Assembly (NCBI GenBank): GCA_949289295.1
Contig: CASENM010000020.1
Location: forward strand, 1 to 64,000
Direction: 5' to 3'
DNA from: an uncultured Bacteroides sp.
Lineage (GTDB): Bacteria > Bacteroidota > Bacteroidia > Bacteroidales > Bacteroidaceae
Length of the DNA stretch: 64,000 nucleotides
A program made the translations under genes and the position numbers. Below are positions 1 to 7,857 of this stretch, piece after piece; the first letter of the stretch is position 1; every line of letters starts with the position of its first letter. Under the pieces are notes generated by a model that saw only the letters and a list, made by a program, of their open reading frames with translations, was not told the origin of the DNA and did no database searches.

Positions 1-631
1 GTGGAAAAATACAGAAAGCCCCACGGGGCGAGGATGATTTTTCCACGACACCCGCAGGGCTTGACCTTGCTTGGACGAAAAGAACACGAGTTACCTTTGC
101 CTGTGGTTTGGTGAACTCGGCTACGAATCTGTTATGTCATTATCTTTATCACATAGATAGTTTTTAAGGTACGGATTCTTATAATTGGAGAAAAAATCGT
201 ATCTTTGCACTTAGAAAAGAGTTATTTGAAAAGCATGAGGAATATAGTGTAATAAAACAAGTTAGCAATTTCTTATCCATTGCCCATTCTCATGCAAGTT
301 CTTCTTAATGGTTTGATACTCAAAGAATCTTAATCAAACTACATCAAATATATTAAAATAGGCAGAAAAACAAAAGAACTGTAAATTTTTATTCTCCCGT
401 TTTTCTGCCTGATATATTACTCTGTCACATTCTGCAAATTTAAAAACCGCTGTACGGTTTTCAAATATCAGTTATAAGTTAGGTATCTCATACGCCTGAA
501 CATTCATTATCAACAATGCAAATACACAAAAAGTCTCCAATATGGTTGTATAGATACAACTTTTTTACAGCCTTTTTTGATGGTGTATATTGAATCACGC
601 TCTTCTAGCATATCCTTGAATGCTTAGTTTA
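1..631. other. Gene-poor AT-rich end of the island
   Basis: No gene can be supported here. An open frame runs from base 1 to a stop at about 112-114 on the + strand, and the opposite strand is also open. It could be the tail of a gene starting outside the window, but I do not recognise it. A promoter-like TATCTTTG lies at 200-207 on the + strand without a clear -33 box. A 16-bp palindrome followed by six T sits at 545-566 and could act as a weak terminator. The stretch lies downstream of the leftward operon and may contain the island's left junction, which I could not define. Confidence 0.4.
361..409. repeat. Long-loop inverted repeat
   Basis: Perfect 11-bp inverted arms, GGCAGAAAAAC at 361-371 and GTTTTTCTGCC at 399-409, enclose a 27-bp AT-rich loop. 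Both strands carry A/T runs, so it may be a bidirectional terminator or an end-type site of a mobile element. No gene abuts it directly. Confidence 0.45.
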
Positions 632-982
632 TCATGTTCTTTCTTGCTCAAACCATTCGTTTAAGGTTGTATCAACTTGTCTTTTTATTCCAGGCGTTAT
701 CCTGTGCTTAACACGATTGTATGCAATAGCTAATGTTGCCGCATTATCAACAAAGCCTAAAACACCATATTTCTTTCTGCTCATCAAATCATTGGGTAAT
801 AATTGATATGCTAGAGCTGCGATAATGATTGTTTTGTCCATTATGGGTGTACTTGGTGCTTTAACAACATAATATAGCTCCAACATGAGACGTGTTGTCT
901 CACGGCCTGTTTGCGTTGCATACTGCTTAATATATTGCCACAATAAATTAGGATTACTTATAAATTGATTAATTTTATTCAT
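632..982 (-). CDS. YkvA-like DUF1232 protein
   Basis: This 116-aa protein is the last gene of the leftward island operon, 38 nt after its neighbour. The central part (about residues 45-85) has the DUF1232/YkvA pattern: a hydrophobic stretch AALAYQLLPNDL, then a G-x-x-D-N-A-A segment and another short hydrophobic helix. The family is widespread and of unknown biochemical role, and its members are thought to be membrane associated. The N-terminal 40 residues are helical and polar. Here it is probably a passenger or accessory part of the island. The family call is from motif appearance only. Confidence 0.6.
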   Translation of the reverse strand: MNKINQFISNPNLLWQYIKQYATQTGRETTRLMLELYYVVKAPSTPIMDKTIIIAALAYQLLPNDLMSRKKYGVLGFVDNAATLAIAYNRVKHRITPGIKRQVDTTLNEWFEQERT

Positions 983-1020
983 ATATTCACGTTTTAATAT
1001 TAGTTCTGATGAATTTCTTG

Positions 1021-1314
1021 TTAAAAATCAAATCCCAATGTACGTCCTTTCCTACGCCATTCTTTATCATCTTCCTCAAATTGTTTAAGCATATTTTCTG
1101 TATCAGAGATGAATGTATCTGTTTTGTCAACAAGTTTTTGAGCACGTAATCTCAATTCTATACGTTGCTTAACAAATTGATATTCTGTATGTGTTGCTCC
1201 GATAATTCTCATCACTTGTTTGACACAAGCGTCAGAACTGTCTAATTTGATACCACAGCACCCAATTGCCTTATCTAAAAACTTTTGTCTGTCTGTTAAA
1301 TCATTCCATGCCAT
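1021..1314 (-). CDS. Hypothetical 97-aa helical protein
   Basis: I do not recognise this 97-aa protein. It starts 2 nt after the stop of the upstream 158-aa gene, which suggests translational coupling. It is charged and mostly helical, with a possible coiled coil around residues 45-85 and a basic C-terminal tail. A CC pair near residue 19 and a further Cys at about 30 are the only cysteines. There is no signal peptide or membrane segment. Its tight packing with the membrane protein gene suggests that the two products work together. Confidence 0.55.
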   Translation of the reverse strand: MAWNDLTDRQKFLDKAIGCCGIKLDSSDACVKQVMRIIGATHTEYQFVKQRIELRLRAQKLVDKTDTFISDTENMLKQFEEDDKEWRRKGRTLGFDF

Positions 1315-1316
1315 AT

Positions 1317-1793
1317 TTACTCAATTTTTTTTGATGTTATAATCTGACCCGAAGCACGATTAAATTCTTTTTGTATTTTATCAAGAACCAATTCATCCAA
1401 TTTGCTTTGTTTGATGATTCCCCAGATTTGAGGAATGGCAAATGGCCACCAAATGCATACTGTTAATATTGTTGGTATGGCCTGCTGACCGAAAATTCCG
1501 ACTCCAGCTTTTACATATACGTGAGGTGTCGCTGAAGAAAGGACTATTTTCAGTGCTGTTTGCAAACCTAGAACAGCTTTGAACAAATTGCCTTTTTTGA
1601 TCGAAATGTCCCAGTCTCCAGATGGTAACTTCACTCCATCCACCTCATAACCTTCATATCGCATAGACGCCATCAATCCATTGGCAACCCTATCCGTATA
1701 AGCGGATGCATTGTAAAATAAGCGTGTTGATTTAAAGAGTCCCATAATATCTTTTTTATTGTAGTGATGAAATAAATCCCTCCAATCTATCAT
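1317..1793 (-). CDS. Hypothetical 158-aa membrane-associated protein
   Basis: This is an unrecognised protein family. The C-terminal half carries a hydrophobic hairpin-like region (about residues 95-128) containing FGQQAIPTILTV and IWWPFAIPQIWGII. It is preceded by a short beta-rich segment with LPSGDWDISIKKGNLFKAVLG. A truncated paralogue lies at 4537-4854, so the gene belongs to a cassette that was duplicated together with an M48 peptidase and a radical-SAM gene. The spacing is 8 nt from the GNAT gene. No function can be assigned. Linkage to both radical-SAM genes suggests a role around the modified peptide, such as immunity or membrane anchoring, which is inference. Confidence 0.6.
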   Translation of the reverse strand: MIDWRDLFHHYNKKDIMGLFKSTRLFYNASAYTDRVANGLMASMRYEGYEVDGVKLPSGDWDISIKKGNLFKAVLGLQTALKIVLSSATPHVYVKAGVGIFGQQAIPTILTVCIWWPFAIPQIWGIIKQSKLDELVLDKIQKEFNRASGQIITSKKIE

Positions 1794-1801
1794 TTACAAT
1801 A

Positions 1802-2293
1802 CTAAAAACACCTTTTTAAGAATATTTTATTTCTATCTCTTTTTACGATATGGAATTTATTTTTCAATAATATGTTTATGGAAGCGTCATTCTCTTCATA
1901 CACCTCTGTTTGGAGACAATGACAGATTTGATGATTAAAAAGATAGTCAATAACACAAGAAACGGACTCTTTCATATATCCATGCATCCGGCTATTTGGG
2001 TGCATAGCATAAATAATTGTAGGATTGTCTGATATGTCCATAACCGCAATAAAACCGATCAGGCAGTCTGCAATGCGCACAGCCCATAAAACACCTTCAT
2101 CCACTTTTAAATACGAGTCAAAAGAAGCTACCATATGTTGAACCTTTTCCTCTTCGTTAATAAGTTCAGACATTTCTGGCAGATATTTCTTTGTCAGTTG
2201 ATCATTAAAAATTTGGTATAAGAAAGGTATATCACGCTTTTCTATACCATTCATGATACATCTTGGTGTCCGCAATATAGGCACTGCTTTCAT
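1802..2293 (-). CDS. GNAT family N-acetyltransferase (RimJ/RimL-like)
   Basis: This 163-aa protein has a RimJ/RimL-type GNAT layout: an N-terminal LRTPR-type strand, a central WAVRIADCLIGFIAV strand pair, then a region equivalent to the acetyl-CoA loop (NSRMHGYMKES) and a C-terminal EENDASINILLKNKFHIV segment typical of the family. The start ATG overlaps the radical-SAM stop codon (ATGA at 2290-2293), so the two are translationally coupled. GNATs in RiPP clusters acetylate peptide N-termini or side chains, and that role is plausible here. The acetyl-CoA loop lacks a textbook Q/R-x-x-G-x-G/A, so the activity is less certain. Confidence 0.7.
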   Translation of the reverse strand: MKAVPILRTPRCIMNGIEKRDIPFLYQIFNDQLTKKYLPEMSELINEEEKVQHMVASFDSYLKVDEGVLWAVRIADCLIGFIAVMDISDNPTIIYAMHPNSRMHGYMKESVSCVIDYLFNHQICHCLQTEVYEENDASINILLKNKFHIVKRDRNKIFLKRCF

Positions 2294-3522
2294 GATATCA
2301 TACCTCTTTCAGCCATTTCGCAAAATATTCTGAAACAAACCTTTGTGTAAACCTTTTCGTTGTGACATAAAATATCCCACTCTTCATCATTATATTCAAT
2401 TGCAGCAAAACACATATCGCACATCCTGATTGCAGGACAAAATCGACATCGATGAAATCTTCTTTCATAATACCCTTTCACCTGTATATTGGCCAAATCC
2501 CAGTTTATTCCTGACGATATTGTTCCGATGCGGAATTTGTCTGCAATCTTTTCACAGACTCCAATGTTTAATTGCGCATCGATATAAAGTTTATTATTGA
2601 GCGGCAAACATGTTGCCATGGGGACGGCATTGCCGACATTAATTATTGGTCTATTCAGCCAATAGGCAATACATTGTTCAAAGAAAGCACTCAAAACGAC
2701 CGAATCCTTCCGTAATTCATATATTTCCAGGAGACTAAGGTATTTGCTTGCAAGGTGTTCGTAGTTTTGTCTTTCAACACCATCATTAAAATTGGGCAAT
2801 ATACTGGAAATCTTAGTGGGCTTAATATTTTTGAGCAGAGAGTCTTGACTCCATGCATAATCTATGGATTTCAAGTCTTCTATATTGGATACTGTCATTA
2901 ATACCAGAACATCATTCTGTAAACGGGTAGGATATTTGACTTTGATATAGGACAATGCCTGATATACTTTTTCAAATGAGCCATTTCCCATCCTGTCAAT
3001 ACGATACTTGTCATGCCATTCTTTAGTGCCATCAATAGAGATGTCAATTCGTACTCTGTTCTCAAAAAGCCAATCTATTATATCAGAAGTTAACAGTGTC
3101 GCATTCGACGAGACTGAAATAGAAACTTTTTGTCCCCACATTTCATGTGCTTTGCCTATTGCGTATCTTAATGAATCAAGATTTAACAGAGGCTCCCCAC
3201 CATAGAATGCCAACTTTATATTTTCATCTTTTGCGGCTCCTTGAACAAACATCAATACCTCTTCAATATCATTTGCAGACATCGAAGAGGTATTGTGACT
3301 CCTGTTGTTTTTATAACTACCGGAATAACAGCAATACGAACAACGCAAATTACATTGTTCTGTTATGCTTATGATGAATGTATCAACATTGGGCAGCGAA
3401 GTAAAATATTGCAATGGCTCAAATTCCCAAGCAAACGAACCTTCATCAATTGTTGAGTTGACAATTTCATTTGTTCGTCTGAGATATGAATAGTCACTGC
3501 CTGAACATGTTTTAATGTGCAT
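2290..3522 (-). CDS. Radical SAM/SPASM peptide-modifying enzyme
   Basis: The radical SAM cluster motif C-x3-C-x2-C appears as CNLRCSYC after the strand FIISITEQ. It is followed by FYGGEPLL, which matches the GGEP motif. The C-terminal part (about residues 310-410) has SPASM-type cysteines, including CRFCPAIRMCDMC, for auxiliary Fe-S clusters. Such enzymes install thioether or C-C links in ribosomal peptides. I chose the ATG at 3522, 13 nt after the stop of the Cys-rich peptide gene. An earlier ATG at 3576 would overlap that gene by about 40 nt. The neighbours are the peptide gene upstream and an acetyltransferase coupled downstream. The cellular role is inferred from this context. Confidence 0.85.
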   Translation of the reverse strand: MHIKTCSGSDYSYLRRTNEIVNSTIDEGSFAWEFEPLQYFTSLPNVDTFIISITEQCNLRCSYCCYSGSYKNNRSHNTSSMSANDIEEVLMFVQGAAKDENIKLAFYGGEPLLNLDSLRYAIGKAHEMWGQKVSISVSSNATLLTSDIIDWLFENRVRIDISIDGTKEWHDKYRIDRMGNGSFEKVYQALSYIKVKYPTRLQNDVLVLMTVSNIEDLKSIDYAWSQDSLLKNIKPTKISSILPNFNDGVERQNYEHLASKYLSLLEIYELRKDSVVLSAFFEQCIAYWLNRPIINVGNAVPMATCLPLNNKLYIDAQLNIGVCEKIADKFRIGTISSGINWDLANIQVKGYYERRFHRCRFCPAIRMCDMCFAAIEYNDEEWDILCHNEKVYTKVCFRIFCEMAERGMIS

Positions 3523-3535
3523 CTTACTGTTTCTG

Positions 3536-3712
3536 TTATCTATGACCACTTCCATGACACTTTGAGCAGCAACCATGACTCATGCATCTAGCTTGACATG
3601 CGCTCAACCCCATAGCCTTAATTGCCTCGCGTTTCTTTTCATCGCGTATACGGTTATTGTTCAATATGGCCATCACAGGTGTGTTGTTATTATTATATTG
3701 TATTGTTATCAT
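3536..3712 (-). CDS. Cys-rich RiPP-like precursor peptide (58 aa)
   Basis: This small gene starts at an ATG at 3712, 3-4 nt after a strong AGGAAAGAG ribosome-binding site. A longer reading to 3808 exists but runs antiparallel through the M48 gene end without an RBS. The peptide has a polar Asn- and Lys-rich leader of about 36 residues and a short Gly/Ser/Cys/His-rich tail with five cysteines: ACQARC, then HGCCSKC. It overlaps the M48 stop by 20 nt and directly precedes a radical SAM/SPASM enzyme gene, the usual layout of sactipeptide or ranthipeptide precursors. It resembles no precursor family that I can name. A bridged core is inference. Confidence 0.7.
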   Translation of the reverse strand: MITIQYNNNNTPVMAILNNNRIRDEKKREAIKAMGLSACQARCMSHGCCSKCHGSGHR

Positions 3713-4532
3713 ACTCTTTCCTGTTTTTGTTAATAAATCGTTGAAATCCTCCTGAATGATACCACTCATATAAACATGTTGCCCTTTGTACCATCCATGG
3801 AAACTCACAAGAACGCAGCGACAAAGTCTTAGCTATTTTGTCCAACTTACCCACGTGCTGTGTTTCAAAATCTATCGCCTGCCGTAAAAAAGCCTTAGTG
3901 TTTATCTGGTTGTAATATTTTTTAGGAAGACCGGCACGCTTAATCATCACTCTTAGGGCAACCTCCATATCCTGACAACACAATAACCCCACTCTGTCAG
4001 CCGTAAAGTCCGATTTTCTGTACCAATCTAACAAAGGAACTTTTACTATAGTCGACCACATCTTGACAGAGGGGTTGTCTATAAATGGCATATATAAAGC
4101 CTCTAACAGCATTTGATAAGGTTTATGTCCACAGATATAGTGCCCTAACTCATGTCCAATAAAGAATATCAGCTCATCATCTTCAAACAAGTCTATCGCT
4201 CCGGAAGAAATGACAATCCTGAACTTTTCGTTTCCGGCGGAAAAAGAGGTGGGCGCATAAAACCATTCAGAGGTGAGTTTGGGCACATTCTTGATGCCCA
4301 AAATATCACAGGCTTCTTGTAGTTTCCGGTGAATTCGCGGAGCGCTTTCTCGCGTGACATTCCATCCATCGCCGTATGATTCCACTTCATTATATGCTTC
4401 CCTAATAGGCACTATGGTATTGTTCAAGAAACTTTTGAATAATGGAATCTTGTTCAATCCATCAAGAATCTCGCTATCCTCAGGATGCTTAATCTCATCG
4501 ATACTGTAATTCCTGAGTTTGTATTTATTCAT
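3693..4532 (-). CDS. M48-family metallopeptidase, RiPP-linked
   Basis: This 279-aa soluble M48-type zinc peptidase has the catalytic GHELGHYICGH motif near the middle. A later SDFTADRVGLLCCQ segment holds the third zinc-ligand position, here Asp instead of the usual Glu (D-F-x-A-D). It has neither the N-terminal membrane segments nor the signal peptide of HtpX. It is one of four related M48 genes in this island. Its C-terminal end overlaps the Cys-rich peptide gene by 20 nt, so peptidase and peptide are co-translated. It might remove the leader of that peptide, or process a sensor protein. Family assignment is firm and the substrate is unknown. Confidence 0.82.
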   Translation of the reverse strand: MNKYKLRNYSIDEIKHPEDSEILDGLNKIPLFKSFLNNTIVPIREAYNEVESYGDGWNVTRESAPRIHRKLQEACDILGIKNVPKLTSEWFYAPTSFSAGNEKFRIVISSGAIDLFEDDELIFFIGHELGHYICGHKPYQMLLEALYMPFIDNPSVKMWSTIVKVPLLDWYRKSDFTADRVGLLCCQDMEVALRVMIKRAGLPKKYYNQINTKAFLRQAIDFETQHVGKLDKIAKTLSLRSCEFPWMVQRATCLYEWYHSGGFQRFINKNRKEYDNNTI

Positions 4533-4536
4533 AATC

Positions 4537-4854
4537 TCAATTAATGGTTATATAACTGACTGTATGGCCGGCGGCAACATTGAAGCCATGAACGATAGAC
4601 GATAATACTTCTTGGTCTATCTTATATTGCTTTACCAATCCAGCCACCTGGCAAATGACGACCGGCCACCAAACCGCTACGGTTAATATAGTCGGAATTG
4701 CCTGTTGCCCAAATAAACCTATACTCATTTTTACCAGGGCATGAGGAGTGGTTGGTGATATTCTTACCTTTAATGCTGTTCGCATGCCGAGAACGGCTTG
4801 GAAAAGATTCCCTTTCTTCAGTGAAATATCCCATTCTCCTGAAGGGAATTTTTC
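4537..4854 (-). pseudogene. Truncated paralogue of the 158-aa membrane protein
   Basis: The reading frame downstream of the TGA at 4855-4857 encodes a clear match to the C-terminal two thirds of the protein at 1317-1793. It shares a PSGxWDISxKKGNLF segment, then FGQQAIPTILTV and a WWP segment. The N-terminal third is missing and there is no start codon in the conserved part. The first ATG, at 4785, lies inside the homologous block. Upstream, the frame runs directly into a radical-SAM start fragment, so the gene was cut by a deletion. It is 4 nt from the next M48 gene. Confidence 0.8.
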
Positions 4855-4971
4855 TCAAAAGTTAGCGACTTCTAAAGTCATATACTTATTAGACTTGTAG
4901 TTCTCGTAACAGTATAAACAATTCAAATTGCATGCATTGGTCACCAAAAGTATACACACATAAGTTCTCAT
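4855..4971 (-). pseudogene. N-terminal fragment of a second radical SAM gene
   Basis: The 38-codon frame from the ATG at 4971 to the TGA at 4855 encodes a textbook radical SAM start: a hydrophobic strand ILLVTNAC, then CNLNCLYCYENYK with C-x3-C-x2-C, then a MTLE segment. The rest of the enzyme, expected to be 300 or more residues, is absent. The frame passes straight into a truncated copy of the 158-aa gene. Its start overlaps the end of the upstream M48 gene. The motif differs from the intact enzyme at 2290-3522 (YCYE against YCCY), so this was a distinct radical SAM protein rather than a recent copy. Confidence 0.8.
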
Positions 4972-4981
4972 TTGCTCTGAT

Positions 4982-5782
4982 TTACACTCCATATCTCTTT
5001 ATTATTGTATCATATCCGCCACTCTTGTACCATTTTAGCAATTCCGAGGCTCGGCGTACCATCCATGGGGCAACATTATCCATGACGGATATTTTCTCAA
5101 TGATTTTATTCATTATTCCCATTTCGGATATTTTGAAGCTTTCTGCCTGTTCTATAAACGCCTCTACGTTCAGGTCATCGTACAAAGTTTTTGGTGCACC
5201 AGCCATCTTAATCATCGTTTTAAGTGCAACATTTATGTTTTGACAGGCAAGTAGTCCAACTCTATCCGCTGTCAAATCCGTCATTCGCGACCAATAGAAC
5301 AAAGGAATCTGCAATAGTGTTGATCCCGGTATATATGATTCATACATTGACCAATACCGGCATAAAAGAAGGTACTTCAGATGGTTACTCTTTATATGCC
5401 CGAACTCATGGCCAATCATAAATCGTAGTTCATCCGGAGTTAGTAAGTCAATGGCCCCTGTATTGATTATCATTTTCGGGTGTTTGTCCCCATCTGTCGT
5501 GATATAAATATCATATCCCCATCTAGTATATATCTTCGGGACACTATCTATGTCAACAGTTCTTGCTACATCATTAGTCAAGTTAAACAATTCAGGTGTG
5601 GCATCTTGATTGACGCATATACTACTGCCTGTTTGTTGGACATTTGTTACTTCTTCGACTGCATTTTTGATTACCCAATCAACCGCTTTATCAAAAGCCT
5701 TTATCTTCTCTAATGAGACGAAAGCAGCCTTGTCTGAGTCATGTTGATAATCTTTTAAAGATAATCCTTTTAGTATTTTCAT
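4982..5782 (-). CDS. M48-family metallopeptidase
   Basis: This M48-type zinc peptidase of about 266 aa carries the GHEFGHIKSNH motif and a TDLTADRVGLLACQ segment in which Asp replaces the usual third-ligand Glu. I prefer the ATG at 5782 because the sequence from there (MKILKGLSLKDY) aligns with the N-termini of the three sister peptidases. A start at 5845 would add 21 unrelated residues. There is no signal peptide. The 3' end overlaps the start of a truncated radical-SAM frame, mirroring the M48/peptide/radical-SAM order seen at 4532-2290. It probably served the now deleted second cassette and may still be active. Confidence 0.8.
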   Translation of the reverse strand: MKILKGLSLKDYQHDSDKAAFVSLEKIKAFDKAVDWVIKNAVEEVTNVQQTGSSICVNQDATPELFNLTNDVARTVDIDSVPKIYTRWGYDIYITTDGDKHPKMIINTGAIDLLTPDELRFMIGHEFGHIKSNHLKYLLLCRYWSMYESYIPGSTLLQIPLFYWSRMTDLTADRVGLLACQNINVALKTMIKMAGAPKTLYDDLNVEAFIEQAESFKISEMGIMNKIIEKISVMDNVAPWMVRRASELLKWYKSGGYDTIIKRYGV

Positions 5783-5853
5783 ATTATCAATATTATATAC
5801 AACGAATACGTTTGTTTCCACAAAATGCACAATTGCTTCTTTCAAATATACAA

Positions 5854-7338
5854 TTAGACAGGAACAGCAAAACTGTCCTCTTCATTGTCTTCTGAGACAT
5901 TCGTTTTTGTCGCTACCATTCCATGTATCTTGGCAAGTTCCTGTTCTTTCCATTTATCTATAGCAGCAGTTGCAACTTCCAATTGCGATTGCTTTATCTT
6001 TTCAAGTAACTCTTTTTTTAATGCAATTTCTTGATCATGTTGTTCTTGTTGAAGTTCGGTTTGAGTTATAAGAGCAAGTCTATGGATTGATCTTATCTGT
6101 TCATCGTACTCAGATGATTCTAAATATTTCATCATACTTTGTTCTTCTGCATGTACCATTCGTTCATAGGAACCGATGGGGGATACAATCTTTACAATTG
6201 TTGGCAATATTTCAATGATAAAAAAGAGGAGACGTATTAGCCATAAGAACATCAGTTGAGTCTTGTCTGTTAAGTTTCCATCTTTATCCCTCTGCCATAC
6301 TGCATATTCAAGTATTTGAAAGTTCTGAATAAAATGATTCCCCCTCGATAATTTATCTTGTTTGCTGGCTTCTTTCATTTCTCGTTCGCTTGCCGCTTTC
6401 TGAACCCTAGCAATGTCATTCTGTTGCCCGGTCAAAGTGGTATTATAGCTTTTGTCCTTTTCTGATTTTTCGTTGATCTTTGCATCACGCTGAGGAATAA
6501 GTTTGTCTATTTCTGCCTGCTTGCTGTTTCTCCATGCCTGTGCTGCAACTCCCATGTCTTTTTTTGCAGCAGCTATTGCAGTGGATGCTGATTTCTTCCG
6601 GCTATTATATGTATTTAGCAAAGAAGATGAAGGATACATCTTCCTATTTTCCGTATTATACTGAGCCGAAGCTTCATTATATTGCCTACGAGCATTTTCA
6701 AGACGGATCTTTGCGGCTTTATATTCAGTGCTGTTAGGATTTTTTTTCTCTGCTTCCAAACGATTTATTTGCGCCTGAATATTATCTACTTCTTTCCCCA
6801 ACTTTTCAGAGGCTCTCCCAAGCCGGTGCAATACTGAGTCTGCGAAGCTGATACGATCTGTCAGCACATCTTCTCCACTATTACTCTTTAGTTGCTTACC
6901 CAATATGGCGATTTGGTTTGCATTAAAGTTCTCTTCGTTAGCGGCAATATAATCTTCAAAAATAGCCAGCTCCAAAGGAATGGAAACCATAAACGCTACA
7001 ATTACCGCCAAGGCAGCACGAGATAACAACGGAACGATGAACTTTTGCCTCACTTTCGTTGGGTCTTTCTTTAAGGTGATAACGAGACTTCTGTCAATGC
7101 AAAAAATCAACGTTGCCCACAGACATCCAAAAGCTAATGACCACCCTAGGTTTCCTGATTCCTCTGTACCTTTTTGACTGAAATACCATGCCGCAGAGGT
7201 TCCTGCACACAATGCGATAAATGCAGTCATTAGGATGGTAGCACCTATGGCTGAAAACTTTTTATGATCGGTGAGGCATTTTTCTAATATGGACTTCTCT
7301 GCTCCGGCTATATTCCAAAGTAACTTTTCAAAGTTCAT
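5854..7338 (-). CDS. DUF4407 membrane coiled-coil protein
   Basis: This 494-aa protein matches the DUF4407 layout. Three N-terminal membrane helices lie at about residues 30-50, 65-90 and 105-130, with the conserved CIDRSLVITLKKDP between the second and third. A long cytosolic or periplasmic coiled coil follows at about 165-330. A fourth hydrophobic segment lies near 365-390 with the family's IEILPTIVK, followed by a charged helical tail. DUF4407 proteins have no proven function, though the shape suggests a membrane sensor or scaffold. It overlaps the upstream membrane protein by 11 nt. In this operon it could be the membrane anchor for the kinase/phosphatase branch, which is inference. Confidence 0.8.
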   Translation of the reverse strand: MNFEKLLWNIAGAEKSILEKCLTDHKKFSAIGATILMTAFIALCAGTSAAWYFSQKGTEESGNLGWSLAFGCLWATLIFCIDRSLVITLKKDPTKVRQKFIVPLLSRAALAVIVAFMVSIPLELAIFEDYIAANEENFNANQIAILGKQLKSNSGEDVLTDRISFADSVLHRLGRASEKLGKEVDNIQAQINRLEAEKKNPNSTEYKAAKIRLENARRQYNEASAQYNTENRKMYPSSSLLNTYNSRKKSASTAIAAAKKDMGVAAQAWRNSKQAEIDKLIPQRDAKINEKSEKDKSYNTTLTGQQNDIARVQKAASEREMKEASKQDKLSRGNHFIQNFQILEYAVWQRDKDGNLTDKTQLMFLWLIRLLFFIIEILPTIVKIVSPIGSYERMVHAEEQSMMKYLESSEYDEQIRSIHRLALITQTELQQEQHDQEIALKKELLEKIKQSQLEVATAAIDKWKEQELAKIHGMVATKTNVSEDNEEDSFAVPV

Positions 7339-7843
7339 ATATTTCCCTCCTCTTTTTTTCCAATAGATAAAACATCTTACTTTCTTTCTGAATTAAATGA
7401 ACTATAAGCCAATAGATACAGCTAATTGTAGCAAATACTATTCCTGGCAATAGCCAATTGGTATATGTATTAAACAAGAACAGGCATTCCCATCCATATT
7501 TATTTAGCATAAACCATTTCAGTTCTACGAACAGATATAAATATAGAGGACAAAATCCTATAGTGACTATCAAGTACTCCCAAAAAGCACCTATATAGAA
7601 ATCTGTTTTGTCGCCTGTTTTCAGCATAGTTGGCAAAAATCTGATATATAAGAATATTCCTAAAATCGATAGTAACACACAAAAGGATATGCCTAATATT
7701 ATTTCTGTTCTTTTTGAAAAGACTGATAAATAAATATTTGACGAGAATGACGCAAATGTCATTATTGCAAATATCCATAACGAGTCCTTAATTTGCCTAC
7801 GAAAAGATGGTAGCAACTGCAAGGAAGAATTATGTTGTATCAT
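7328..7843 (-). CDS. Hypothetical four-helix membrane protein
   Basis: I do not recognise this 171-aa protein. Four hydrophobic segments, at about residues 22-42, 47-70, 85-108 and 128-150, suggest an integral inner-membrane protein with short charged tails. There is no signal peptide and there are no catalytic motifs. It overlaps the DUF4407 gene by 11 nt and lies 14 nt from the preceding frame, so the two membrane proteins are likely made together and may form a complex. Confidence 0.6.
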   Translation of the reverse strand: MIQHNSSLQLLPSFRRQIKDSLWIFAIMTFASFSSNIYLSVFSKRTEIILGISFCVLLSILGIFLYIRFLPTMLKTGDKTDFYIGAFWEYLIVTIGFCPLYLYLFVELKWFMLNKYGWECLFLFNTYTNWLLPGIVFATISCIYWLIVHLIQKESKMFYLLEKKRREIYEL

Positions 7844-7857
7844 GTATCTTACAGAAA

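Noticed and set aside
3713-3808. 32-residue N-terminal extension of the Cys-rich peptide (start at 3808)
   Set aside because: It overlaps the M48 coding end and has no ribosome-binding site. The ATG at 3712 follows a strong AGGAAAGAG.
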